Part shown: positions 19,697-27,618 of the stretch, in pieces
How the letters are laid out: every line of letters starts with the position of its first letter
Position numbering within the stretch: the first letter of the stretch is position 1
Origin: Prevotella sp.
GTDB taxonomy: Bacteria; Bacteroidota; Bacteroidia; Bacteroidales; Bacteroidaceae
NCBI GenBank assembly: GCA_017428805.1
Contig: JAFRQC010000015.1
Span: 1-35,820, forward strand
Length of the DNA stretch: 35,820 nt
Direction: 5' to 3'
Position numbers and translations under genes: made by a program
The notes under the pieces: model-generated
Seen by the model: the letters and a program-made list of their open reading frames with translations, nothing else
The model's database searches: none
Told to the model about the DNA's origin: nothing

Positions 19697-21460
19697 ATGA
19701 AACTACATAAAATTTCCTTCGCCCTTCTGTTAGGCCTCGGCACACTCACGTCGTGCGAGAGTAAGTTGGACGTGATGAATCCCAACCAGCAGACGACGGA
19801 CATCTTCGGTCAGGATGTCTCTGACCTGGATGAAAGTGTGATTGCCTGCTACAACCATATCCGTATGGAAGGCACTTTCGCCCGTGTTGGCTATATGCTC
19901 GATGTGTGCCGCGGTGATGAGGTGTGGAACTCCTCACAGGTGTGGTATATGCCTTACGACGATCTGAACGTCGCCTTTACTGACGAGATTGGCCAGTGGC
20001 CTTGGCGCGATTGGTACTATACCATTAAGGTTTGTAACTTCATCACCTCAAAGCTCGAGGACGATGCCAGTCTCACTGACACGTACAAGCGCATTAAGGG
20101 TCAGGCATTGTTCATCCGCGGCCTTTCGTACTACGTTCTCGCCGGATATTATCAGAACCCGATGCTCATCACCGATTACAGCGTGTATGAGACACTCACG
20201 GGTCTCTACGTTCCCAACAGCTCTTACGACGAGGTGTGGGATCAGGTAGAGAAGGACTTCCGTGAGGCCATGGATATGTTGCCTTCGCGCGACATCGGTG
20301 GTCAGTGGGCTCAGGGCCGTGCCACCTGCGGTGCTGCTGCCGGCTTCTATGCCCGCGCTCTGATGATGCGTCATAAGTACAGCGAGGCACTCACCGTGCT
20401 GAAGGATATCATCAATGGCAGGTATGGTACTTATCGGCTGATGGCCAACTATGGTGACAACTTCCGTGAGGGCTCAAAGTATGAGAACAACGAGGAGAGC
20501 CTCTTCGAGGTACAGTTCCTGGACTATGGCTCACAGGGTGTTGACGATGAGTGGACACCAGTGAACACCAGCCCGAACGCCACGCAGGGTTCGGCCATCG
20601 AGAGTAACTTTGGCCCTGGCGACTGCGGTGGATGGGCAGACCTCTCTGCATCACCCTGGCTCTACAACCTGTTCAAGGCTGAGCGCACCACCAGCGGCTC
20701 GCTCGATCCACGCCTCTACTGGACTATTGGCACCTACGAGCCCGAATGGGACGGCTTTGAATATGGCAACAAGATCTACACCATCAAGCAGACAGACGAG
20801 TGGACAAACGCAGATATTCCTGTAGTGACCAACAATAACTTCGGTGGTCTGCCCGTTGCCAAGCACACCAACCTCCGCACCGGTCTTTACGATAAGGTGG
20901 TGACAGGTCTGCACGACGGTATCAACCTGCGCATTATGCGCTATTCTGACGTGCTGCTCCGTGCCGCAGAGTGCGAGAACGAGATCAGCGGACCCACCCA
21001 GCAGGCTATCGACTGGATCAACCAGGTGCGTCAGCGTGCCGGTCTGGCCGACCTGAAGCTGTCTGACTTCAATTCTGCCGACAAGCTCTTCGAGCAGATC
21101 GCCAATGTGGAGCGTCCGAAGGAGTTCGGCTGTGAGTTCGGTCGCGGCTTCGACCTTATCCGCTGGGGATTCTTCTATGACAGCGGCCGCCTGCAGCAGC
21201 TCAAGGAACACGGTGCTGTGAACTTCTGGACGAAGGCCAACTATGGCAACGGTTCTATCGACTTCACCCCGAAGGATCCTGTGGATTACAGCTCATGCAG
21301 CAAGAGCTCTTTCGACAACTGGATTTCCGGGCATGAGTTCTTCCCCATCTATCAGGGTACGCTCAACGACAACCCCAACCTTGTGGGTAACTCCGCTAAC
21401 ACCAGCGAGAGCAACGCAAGCAAGCTCTACGGTACGGTACACCCTGTCGTGAACCTCTGA
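19697..21460 (+). CDS. SusD-like (RagB/SusD family) outer-membrane lipoprotein (second locus)
   Basis: A 587-residue SusD homologue. The signal peptide is short, with lipobox LTSC and Cys20 as anchor. Family signatures are RIKGQALFIRGLSYYVLAGYYQNPML in the N-terminal helical half and NVERPKEFGCEFGRGFDLIRWGFF near the C-terminus, with ISGHEFFPIYQGTLNDNPNL as the usual closing segment. It forms the lid on the SusC-like barrel encoded just upstream and should bind the oligosaccharide cargo. It is followed after 53 nt by a large surface lipoprotein. The family is certain; arabinan as ligand is inferred from the GH43 genes. Confidence 0.93.
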   Translation: MKLHKISFALLLGLGTLTSCESKLDVMNPNQQTTDIFGQDVSDLDESVIACYNHIRMEGTFARVGYMLDVCRGDEVWNSSQVWYMPYDDLNVAFTDEIGQWPWRDWYYTIKVCNFITSKLEDDASLTDTYKRIKGQALFIRGLSYYVLAGYYQNPMLITDYSVYETLTGLYVPNSSYDEVWDQVEKDFREAMDMLPSRDIGGQWAQGRATCGAAAGFYARALMMRHKYSEALTVLKDIINGRYGTYRLMANYGDNFREGSKYENNEESLFEVQFLDYGSQGVDDEWTPVNTSPNATQGSAIESNFGPGDCGGWADLSASPWLYNLFKAERTTSGSLDPRLYWTIGTYEPEWDGFEYGNKIYTIKQTDEWTNADIPVVTNNNFGGLPVAKHTNLRTGLYDKVVTGLHDGINLRIMRYSDVLLRAAECENEISGPTQQAIDWINQVRQRAGLADLKLSDFNSADKLFEQIANVERPKEFGCEFGRGFDLIRWGFFYDSGRLQQLKEHGAVNFWTKANYGNGSIDFTPKDPVDYSSCSKSSFDNWISGHEFFPIYQGTLNDNPNLVGNSANTSESNASKLYGTVHPVVNL

Positions 21461-21513
21461 GTCGTTGAAATATTATAGAATGATGAAATTCAAAAATTAA
21501 AGAATAATAGGTT

Positions 21514-23445
21514 ATGAAATATCTCAATCAAATAGCAACCGCTTTCTGTGTAGCAGCTCTTGGTCTGATGACTCTGACGAGTTGTGAAGGAGGCGACCTG
21601 TACAGCATTGACTCGCCTGAATGGCTTTCAAGCAGGGCTGACTCCATTGCCGCTGCCAAGGCAGCCAGTCAGGGAGAAGAAGAGGAAATCGAAGGTATGC
21701 ACGAGGATGTCTATACTGTCGGTGCACCTGATTTCAGCACTGGCTGGTGGGCAGTATTCTCCAAGTACTATCAGATTCCTGAAGGTGGAAAATGGATTGC
21801 ACAGTTCAACCTGAGCATTAATCCCGCTGCCACCAACACCTATAAGAACTACGCACTCATCATCACCAACGATGAGGATCGCGGTGCTGCCAACTATAAG
21901 GAGTACGGTGCTATCCGCTACGATAATCAGCCGACTGGAAACTCGGAGTGGGGTGACTATATCGACCGCAGCCTTGTGTCGAGTGACCTGACGTTTGAGA
22001 CCGATACTGATCCAGGCGTTGAAAAACTCGGTGGCAAGGTGACGCTGACTATAGATCGCACAGAGGGTGGACTCATCGTCACGATGACCAATGGTACTGT
22101 GACAAAGACCTATACTCAGAAGTCCGCATTGGCTAACCTCAATGCCGACCAGAGTAACACGACCATCCGTGCCTTCCTCGTACCGGAGGGCTCTTGCATC
22201 AACTTCCTCGGTTCTACCATCGAGCCTATCGGAGGCTATACCTCTAAGGAAGACAAGCTGCCGTTGTCAATGGTGCTCAATGGCGTGCCCAAGAAGGTGC
22301 TCCAGGGTGTCACGTTCGAAGAGGCATTTGCCAACGTGACGGCTACGGTACAGTTCGAGCAGGGCGTGTCGAAGGATGTGAAGTTCGAAGAACTGTCATT
22401 CGAGGTCATTCCCGATATGAATAATCTGGGCCAGAAGACGCTTGTGGCTGCATACGCCAAGACCTTCAAGGGCGAGGCTTCCACACCCGTCATCGGCTAT
22501 GCACAGTTCGACATTGTCGATAAGATGTACACTTCTATCGGTGCTACCGACAACTCTACAGCCTTCTGGGGTGCTCACTCAGACAACATCAAGGTGAACC
22601 CGGGCGAGACCTTCGTCAGCAGATTCACCAACTACACCAGTGGACAGAACAACTGGAACAACTTTGTCGTAGTGCTCTGCAAGGCAAACAATGACGAGTA
22701 TGCTGTGGTCCGAGCCGACAACTACGGCTGGGGTGCTGGCTATGAGAATAACCCGAACCTGACGACCAGCGGTGGTCAGAGCGACTGGGGTGCATGGCTC
22801 GCTGCCATGGATGGTGCCAAGGTTACCACCTATGTCACCAACAACGGCGACGGTTCTGCAGATGTTGTGGCTATTATGGAGGGTAACGACGGTGTCGTCT
22901 ATCAGCAGATGTATCAGGGCATCGCCGTTGACAATCCTAATGACTTCTTCTTCCGCTTCACGGTGGATGGCAGCCATATCGAGTTCGACGATGTCGTTGG
23001 TGCCGAGGATAACTCCACCGCATTCTGGGGTGCTCACTCCGTAGACATCGAAGTGCCCATCAACCAGACGGTATCCACACGTATCAAGAACTTCACCAAC
23101 CTGCAGAACAACTGGAACAACTTCTGTGTAGTTCTGACCAGCGACCGTACTACAGAGTACGCTGTGGTTCGTGCCGACAACTACGGTTGGGGTGCAAGCT
23201 ATGAAAATAACCCGAACCTGACGACCAGCGGTGGCCAGAGTGACTGGGGTGCATGGCTCCAGGCAATGGATGAGGCAAAGTGCTACGTAGCTGTCACCAA
23301 TCATGGCGACTCTGCCGACGTGAGGGTTGTCATGGAGGGTAACGATGGTAACACCTATTATCAGGATTACCTCGGTATCAGTCCTATCGATGGCAATCTG
23401 TTCTTCCGCTTCACGGTCGACGGCAGCCATCTCATATTTGAATAA
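21514..23445 (+). CDS. Surface lipoprotein with three related binding-type modules (putative SGBP)
   Basis: I do not recognise a named family. This is a 643-residue lipoprotein (lipobox LTSC, Cys24) directly after susD, the usual place of a surface glycan-binding protein. Residues about 67-240 form a first module (DFSTGWWAVFSKYYQIPEGG...). An Ig-like domain spans about 245-345. Two near-identical modules start near 347 and 500 with a 153-residue period, each carrying STAFWGAHS, NNWNNF, AVVRADNYGWGA and NPNLTTSGGQSDWGAWL. Module one looks like a diverged relative (NTYKNYALIITND, NSEWGDYI). The repeated Trp/Tyr residues suggest carbohydrate stacking. Parts of the last two modules are almost identical in DNA, which points to recent duplication or gene conversion. 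No catalytic residues are evident. Confidence 0.78.
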   Translation: MKYLNQIATAFCVAALGLMTLTSCEGGDLYSIDSPEWLSSRADSIAAAKAASQGEEEEIEGMHEDVYTVGAPDFSTGWWAVFSKYYQIPEGGKWIAQFNLSINPAATNTYKNYALIITNDEDRGAANYKEYGAIRYDNQPTGNSEWGDYIDRSLVSSDLTFETDTDPGVEKLGGKVTLTIDRTEGGLIVTMTNGTVTKTYTQKSALANLNADQSNTTIRAFLVPEGSCINFLGSTIEPIGGYTSKEDKLPLSMVLNGVPKKVLQGVTFEEAFANVTATVQFEQGVSKDVKFEELSFEVIPDMNNLGQKTLVAAYAKTFKGEASTPVIGYAQFDIVDKMYTSIGATDNSTAFWGAHSDNIKVNPGETFVSRFTNYTSGQNNWNNFVVVLCKANNDEYAVVRADNYGWGAGYENNPNLTTSGGQSDWGAWLAAMDGAKVTTYVTNNGDGSADVVAIMEGNDGVVYQQMYQGIAVDNPNDFFFRFTVDGSHIEFDDVVGAEDNSTAFWGAHSVDIEVPINQTVSTRIKNFTNLQNNWNNFCVVLTSDRTTEYAVVRADNYGWGASYENNPNLTTSGGQSDWGAWLQAMDEAKCYVAVTNHGDSADVRVVMEGNDGNTYYQDYLGISPIDGNLFFRFTVDGSHLIFE

Positions 23446-23483
23446 GTTTTGATTACATTTTCCACATGATTGGTTAATCAACC

Positions 23484-23526
23484 AAGGGGGGCGGACTGAG
23501 TGAAGCCCGCTCCCCTTCCTTTTTTC
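23484..23526 (+). terminator. Predicted terminator between surface-protein genes and GH43 genes
   Basis: The stem AAGGGG (23484-23489) + GCGG (23491-23494) pairs with CCGC (23507-23510) + CCCCTT (23512-23517), with one G/T mismatch. It is followed by TTTTTTCTT. The GH43 genes behind it have no promoter that I can see, so they probably depend on read-through. Confidence 0.7.
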
Positions 23527-23546
23527 TTATTTTAATGACAATCGTT

Positions 23547-24620
23547 ATGAAAGCGAAAACAATATTGTGGTCGCTGTTAGCCCTTATTGTGCCTATGACG
23601 GCAGCAGGGCAGCCGCACCGCTTCCAACAAAAAGACTTCCAGACCGACACACCGATGGTCCACGACCCCGTGATGGCCTACGAAGACAGCACCTGGCATA
23701 TCTTTGCCACGGGCATGGGTATCCAGCACATGACCTCCAAGGACCGCAAGACCTGGACGGTGAAGACGGCTCCCGTCATGTCCGTCATCCCCCAGTGGAC
23801 CCACGACTCCGTTCCCGGCTTCACCCATCACGTCTGGGCGCCGGATGTCATCAAATGGCACGACCGCTGGTGGCTCGCCTATAGCTGTTCCACTTTCGGA
23901 CGCAACGGTTCTGCCATCGGACTCCTCTCCACCCGTTCCTTGACCTTTGGCCTCTGGGATGACATGGGCTGCATCGTCACGTCCCGTGAAGGCCGCGACA
24001 ACTGGAACGCCATCGACCCCAACTTCGTCATCGACGATCAGGATCAGCCCTGGCTCGTGTGGGGTTCTTTCTGGGACGGCATCCAGCTGGCCCGCCTCGA
24101 TACGACGATGCATATAGCCAAGGAGTCAGGAGTCAGGAGTCAGGAGTCAGTAAGGCCACGCACCATCGCCCGTCGGTTTAATATGAGTACCTCTGATGGC
24201 AAGAAGGCCCTCTCCGTGAATCCCAATCCCCCGAAGAACCCCACGTCCGACTTCGCAGGTCCTAACGCCATCGAGGCGCCGTTCATCTTCAAGCACGATG
24301 GCTGGTATTACCTCTTCGTCTCTTGGGACTACTGCTGTCAGGGCTCCAAGAGCAACTACCGTGTGGCCGTAGGTCGTAGCCGTAGTGTCGAGGGACCTTA
24401 TCTCGATCCTGACGGCATCGACATGCGCGACGGTGGTGGCATGATCTTCCTTGAGGGTGACAAGAAGGCTTTCGAGGCAGCTGGCCACTGTGCCGCCTAT
24501 ACCTTCGACGGACAGGACATCTTCATCTGTCATGGTTATAGCATCGCCCATCAGGGGGCCTCGATCCTCATCCAGCGTCCTATCCTTTGGACGTCAGACG
24601 GCTGGCCAACACTGAAATAA
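23547..24620 (+). CDS. GH43 endo-1,5-alpha-L-arabinanase-like enzyme
   Basis: A 357-residue secreted glycosidase, started at 23547 (MKAKTILW...) because the upstream ATG (23535) only adds MTIV. The signal peptide ends near residue 21 (AAG/QP). GH43 catalytic residues are visible: base Asp40 in HDPVMAYED, pKa-tuning Asp157 in NAIDPNFVID, and acid Glu243 in AIEAPFIF. The segment WDYCCQGSKSNYRVAVGRS matches the FDFCC...VGRS signature of endo-arabinanases, which cut the alpha-1,5-arabinan backbone. The total length is close to the normal single-domain form. An ESGVRSQES stretch from a heptamer repeat is inserted around residues 193-201 in a loop before RTIARR. It follows a terminator and precedes a second GH43 by about 30 nt. 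Confidence 0.88.
   Translation: MKAKTILWSLLALIVPMTAAGQPHRFQQKDFQTDTPMVHDPVMAYEDSTWHIFATGMGIQHMTSKDRKTWTVKTAPVMSVIPQWTHDSVPGFTHHVWAPDVIKWHDRWWLAYSCSTFGRNGSAIGLLSTRSLTFGLWDDMGCIVTSREGRDNWNAIDPNFVIDDQDQPWLVWGSFWDGIQLARLDTTMHIAKESGVRSQESVRPRTIARRFNMSTSDGKKALSVNPNPPKNPTSDFAGPNAIEAPFIFKHDGWYYLFVSWDYCCQGSKSNYRVAVGRSRSVEGPYLDPDGIDMRDGGGMIFLEGDKKAFEAAGHCAAYTFDGQDIFICHGYSIAHQGASILIQRPILWTSDGWPTLK
24121..24148 (+). repeat. In-frame heptamer array (AGGAGTC x4)
   Basis: Four exact AGGAGTC units encode ESGVRSQES in the endo-arabinanase-like GH43, in a loop before RTIARR. This is the third coding copy of the array in the window, again with AGGAGTC on the coding strand. Confidence 0.92.
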
Positions 24621-24733
24621 AGGTGAAAAGGTGAAAGAGTAATAAATAAGGAATGATGATGAAAGATATAAGAGTAAAGACAAAGGGCTTGGTGATAGGT
24701 GTTTCACTTTTTCACCTTTTCACCTTTTCACCT
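24621..24733. repeat. Palindromic 8-nt repeat element spanning a start codon
   Basis: The left arm AGGTGAAAAGGTGAAA (24621-24636) is perfectly complementary to 24710-24725 and again to 24718-24733, and with one mismatch to 24702-24717. The right arm is a CACCTTTT array. The start codon 24653 lies in the spacer, and the right arm encodes LFHLFTFSP, the hydrophobic core of the signal peptide of the next gene. Confidence 0.82.
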
Positions 24734-26794
24734 ATGGCGAACGCCCAGCAGCGTTCGTGGACGGCTGACAATGGTAATGGCACCTATACCAATCCGCTCT
24801 TTTACGATGAGTTCTCCGACCCCGACATCCTGCGGGTGGGCGACGACTACTACCTCGCTGGCACGACGATGCACACCGTGCCAGGACTGGTGATCCTGCA
24901 CTCTAAGGACCTCGTGAACTGGGAAAACCTCAGTTACTGTTTTGACCGCTTTGACTTTGACGACGATGCCTTCTCGCTGAAGAACCACAAGGAAATCTAT
25001 GGTCAGGGAGTGTGGGCACCTGCCATCCGCTATGCCAACGGTCAGTTCTATGTGTTTACCAACATCAATGGCAAGGGCCTGCAGTGCTATACCTCGAAGG
25101 ACATCCGCGGGCCGTGGAAACACCATAACATGCAGGGGCGCATCTACGACCTCTCCGTGCTATTCGACGACGATGGCAAGATCTATGCCATTCATGGTTA
25201 TGGCGAGGTGAAGTGTACGGAACTGAAGGCCGACATGAGCGGACCCATCGAGGAGACGGAGCGCACTATTATCCCCGAGGGCAACGCCGTGGGCGAGGGT
25301 CATCACATGTATAAGATTAACGGGATGTACTATCTCATCTCTACCGACTACAAACCCAACGGCCGCACACTCTGCTCGCGCTCGAAGAGCATCTGGGGAC
25401 CTTACGAGACCATCACCATCACAGCCGACGAGACCTTCGGCTACCATGCCGCCTCGCTGACACAGGTGCCACAGGGAGAACAGTACCGTATCGGGCACGA
25501 CGGCACGAAGTTCGGCATCCCCGAGGTTGACAAGGACGCCACCGCCTGCACGAACATCCACCAGGGAGGCATCGTGGAAGACCAGAGCGGACAGTGGTGG
25601 GCACTGCTGATGATGGACTTCCACTCCATCGGACGCACCGTCACCCTCGCTCCAATCACATGGAAGGACGGCTGGCCCATGCTGGGACTAGAAGGTAACC
25701 TGGGGCGTGCACCTCGTACGTGGTTCAAACCGAATGTTTCGAGGAGTGAGGAGAGCGAAGTGAGGAGTGAGATTACTCCACACGCTCCTTATGTGCGTTC
25801 TGAGAACTTCAACGGCAAAGCGCTGGGCCGTGTCTGGCAGTGGAACCACAATCCCGACGACACGAAATGGAGCCTGAAGAAAGGCCGCCTGCGCCTGCAG
25901 TCGATGCCTGCCGAACAGCTGATGTGGGCCCGCAATACGCTCACCCAGCGTGTCATCGGCCCCCAGAGCATCGCCACCGTCGAACTCTATACCAAAGGCA
26001 TGAAGGACGGCGACGTGGCAGGACTGGGTAATATCAACGTGCCCTGTTCGTGGATCGGCATCGTGAAGGAAGGCAAGCAGCTGACATTGCGCCGCTTCGA
26101 GCAGGCGGATAACGATACCATCGACGTGCCTGTCGCCATCACTGATGGTAAACTCTACCTTCGCATGGTGGGCGACTATGATCACGACCGTGCCTACTAT
26201 GAGTTCTCGCTCGACGGCAAGACCTATCAGCAGGTGGGCGACGAGATGAAACTCTCATACCAGTTGATCTCCTTCCAAGGTTCTCGCCATGCCCTCTTCG
26301 CCTTCAATAAGAACGGGAAGAACGGTGGCTATGCCGAGTTTGACAATTTCACCGTGGAGGAGCCGATGGCCGACCGCAGCCAGAATATCCCCTACAACAA
26401 GACATTCCGCATCATCAACCTCGCAACGGGCAAGCCCGCCATCGCCTTGGAGCATGGACTGCTCTATGATACAGACAAGGCAGACAAGTCTAAACAGACC
26501 CGCTTCCGTATCATAGACAAGGGGCAGGGTAAGGTTATCCTACAGTGCGAGGATGGACGTTACGTCTTCTGTGCAGGCTATGGCATTGCTGGTGATGTGC
26601 GTTTGACGAAGGACGAGTCGAAGGCGGAGGTGTTCCTCTGGCAAGACTACCTGAACCATGAGTTCATGCTGATGTCCATGCGCACACATAAATACATAGG
26701 AAAGAGTCCCACCACGGGCAGTCCCTATTCGATGGACTTCCCTGGTGCCGATCCCGCTCGTCGCAACGGCTCCGTTTTCCGCTGGGAAGAATAA
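24653..26794 (+). CDS. GH43 (subfamily 12-like) exo-glycosidase, probable alpha-L-arabinofuranosidase, with beta-sandwich and C-terminal domain
   Basis: A 713-residue secreted enzyme. The signal peptide ends near ANAQQ (residue 33). The GH43 catalytic domain (about 40-355) shows base Asp56 in SDPDIL, pKa modulator Asp166 in GRIYDLSVLF, and acid Glu215 in GEGHHMYKINGMYYL. A jelly-roll domain typical of GH43_12-type exo-enzymes (about 380-575, ENFNGKALGRVWQWNHNPDD) follows, then a C-terminal region of about 130 residues (FRIINLATGKPAIALEHG...) that looks like a beta-trefoil. A degenerate heptamer repeat encoding RSEESEVRSE joins the first two domains. It would trim arabinose from arabinan or side chains left by the neighbouring endo-enzyme. 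Xylosidase activity is an alternative. The start is at the first of three consecutive ATG codons. Confidence 0.83.
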   Translation: MMMKDIRVKTKGLVIGVSLFHLFTFSPMANAQQRSWTADNGNGTYTNPLFYDEFSDPDILRVGDDYYLAGTTMHTVPGLVILHSKDLVNWENLSYCFDRFDFDDDAFSLKNHKEIYGQGVWAPAIRYANGQFYVFTNINGKGLQCYTSKDIRGPWKHHNMQGRIYDLSVLFDDDGKIYAIHGYGEVKCTELKADMSGPIEETERTIIPEGNAVGEGHHMYKINGMYYLISTDYKPNGRTLCSRSKSIWGPYETITITADETFGYHAASLTQVPQGEQYRIGHDGTKFGIPEVDKDATACTNIHQGGIVEDQSGQWWALLMMDFHSIGRTVTLAPITWKDGWPMLGLEGNLGRAPRTWFKPNVSRSEESEVRSEITPHAPYVRSENFNGKALGRVWQWNHNPDDTKWSLKKGRLRLQSMPAEQLMWARNTLTQRVIGPQSIATVELYTKGMKDGDVAGLGNINVPCSWIGIVKEGKQLTLRRFEQADNDTIDVPVAITDGKLYLRMVGDYDHDRAYYEFSLDGKTYQQVGDEMKLSYQLISFQGSRHALFAFNKNGKNGGYAEFDNFTVEEPMADRSQNIPYNKTFRIINLATGKPAIALEHGLLYDTDKADKSKQTRFRIIDKGQGKVILQCEDGRYVFCAGYGIAGDVRLTKDESKAEVFLWQDYLNHEFMLMSMRTHKYIGKSPTTGSPYSMDFPGADPARRNGSVFRWEE
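25741..25771 (+). repeat. Degenerate heptamer array in interdomain linker
   Basis: Units GAGGAGT, GAGGAGA, GCGAAGT, GAGGAGT encode RSEESEVRSE exactly between the catalytic and jelly-roll domains of the GH43_12-like enzyme. Confidence 0.8.
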
Positions 26795-26880
26795 ATAGCC
26801 TGATTTTGTGCCGAGACCTCCCTTATTCTTTGGAAACACCTGTATATAAAGGGACTTTCGCACGGGAGGTGTTGTTACAT

Positions 26881-26979
26881 GACCTCCCATAGATCTCCCA
26901 TAGACCTCCCTTCACTCCTCCCTTTGTCCTTAGGCAGGGGAGTTCAGACGGGAGGTCTATGGGAGGTTTGAGGGAGGTC
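26881..26979. repeat. Palindromic 11-nt repeat element (arms 30 bp, spacer 39 nt)
   Basis: The left arm 26881-26910 and right arm 26950-26979 are inverted copies differing at 4 of 30 positions, including a perfect 16-bp core GGGAGGTCTATGGGAG (26950-26965) against 26895-26910. Each arm consists of nearly three 11-nt units of GGGAGGTCTAT type. A competing 13-bp inverted pair AGACGGGAGGTCT (26946-26958) / AGACCTCCCGTCT (26988-27000) overlaps it. Confidence 0.88.
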
Positions 26980-27142
26980 TCCAGAGAAGACCTCCCGTCT
27001 TGAAACCCCGATAAACAAAGGCATTTCCAAAGAAAACGGGAGGTCTGAGGTTTTTTCTACGATGCACCTCTTATTTCAGGCAATCACTAGTTCTTTTTCC
27101 CCTGTTTCTAGTACGCTGGGAGTTTACCCTATCTAAACTCGG

Positions 27143-27182
27143 ACTTTCCTTAGGGGAAACTCCCACTTTCCTTAGGGGAAAC
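27143..27182. repeat. Tandem pair of 18-bp hairpin-forming repeats, 22-bp period
   Basis: ACTTTCCTTAGGGGAAAC occurs at 27143-27160 and 27165-27182. Each copy can itself fold (TTTCC/GGAAA). Confidence 0.9.
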
Positions 27183-27215
27183 CTCTGAATTCTCGAGAGA
27201 ATTTCAGAAAAACAT

Positions 27216-27281
27216 GCCACCTTTCTCATAGAAACCAGGCACCTTTCTTGGACTTTGGACTAACCTTTCTTGGCAAAACCC
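27216..27281. repeat. Degenerate 22-bp tandem repeat, three units
   Basis: The core ACCTTTCT recurs at 27219, 27241 and 27263, exactly 22 bp apart. The rest of each unit is more diverged. Confidence 0.7.
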
Positions 27282-27297
27282 CGCTTGTTGTTCGGAG

Positions 27298-27385
27298 CAC
27301 GAAGCCTTCATAATCGCAACACGAACCTTTCATAACGGCAACACGAAGCCTTGATGATCACAGAAACAAGGCTTTATAATCAGCG
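27298..27385. repeat. 22-bp tandem repeat, four units
   Basis: Units CACGAAGCCTTCATAATC..., CACGAACCTTTCATAACG..., CACGAAGCCTTGATGATC... and AAACAAGGCTTTATAATC... start at 27298, 27320, 27342 and 27364. There are no unique spacers between them. Confidence 0.82.
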
Positions 27386-27558
27386 GAATGTATAAAACAA
27401 AAACTGTAAGGAATGGCTACTCAAATCATTGAGGGCACAAAGTTGGTGGTAGACTTTGGGTGCAAAGGTACAAATAAAAGTTAAAACAGAGGCTATTCCC
27501 ATCTTAAAAAAACGAAAAAGTGATGGCCTGTAGCGTCACAACTTATCAAGAAAAGTTG

Positions 27559-27566
27559 TATCTTTG
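27559..27566 (+). promoter_or_regulatory. Bacteroidetes -7 box for the efflux operon
   Basis: TATCTTTG followed by CATC matches TAnnTTTG. The predicted start near 27573 gives a leader of about 45 nt, which contains a small GGGG/CCCC hairpin (27584-27597) followed by a T-run. Confidence 0.65.
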
Positions 27567-27618
27567 CATCCGCCAAAAGAAAAGGGGTGTGTTCCCCGTC
27601 ACTTTTTTATTTTGTTGA

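Larger units (their letters stand above)
26795..27540. other. Non-coding, repeat-rich intergenic region
   Basis: No plausible gene was found on either strand across about 800 bases. The region holds inverted GGGAGGTC repeats with an 11-bp period (26881-26979), 22-bp-period repeats (27143-27182, 27216-27281, 27298-27385) and a near-palindrome at 27185-27207. It separates the arabinan locus from the efflux operon and probably contains the transcript end of the former, but I could not identify a classical terminator. Confidence 0.75.

Noticed and set aside
22579..23481. 300-codon open frame on the minus strand
   Set aside because: It is antisense to the duplicated modules of the surface lipoprotein, and its apparent internal repeats merely mirror that duplication.
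23535..23546. Upstream ATG as start of the endo-arabinanase-like gene
   Set aside because: It only adds MTIV before a complete signal peptide that starts MKAKT; it remains possible but less typical.
27298..27385. Possible CRISPR array
   Set aside because: The 22-bp units are contiguous and degenerate with no unique spacers, and no cas gene is in the window.
27584..27608. Riboswitch or strong attenuator in the efflux leader
   Set aside because: The GGGG/CCCC stem is only 4 bp, with a weak AAAAG/CTTTT extension; too little to claim a regulatory RNA.
26795..27618. Hidden small gene or insertion sequence in the long gap
   Set aside because: No frame with plausible composition, no transposase-like motif and no clear terminal repeats with target duplication were found.
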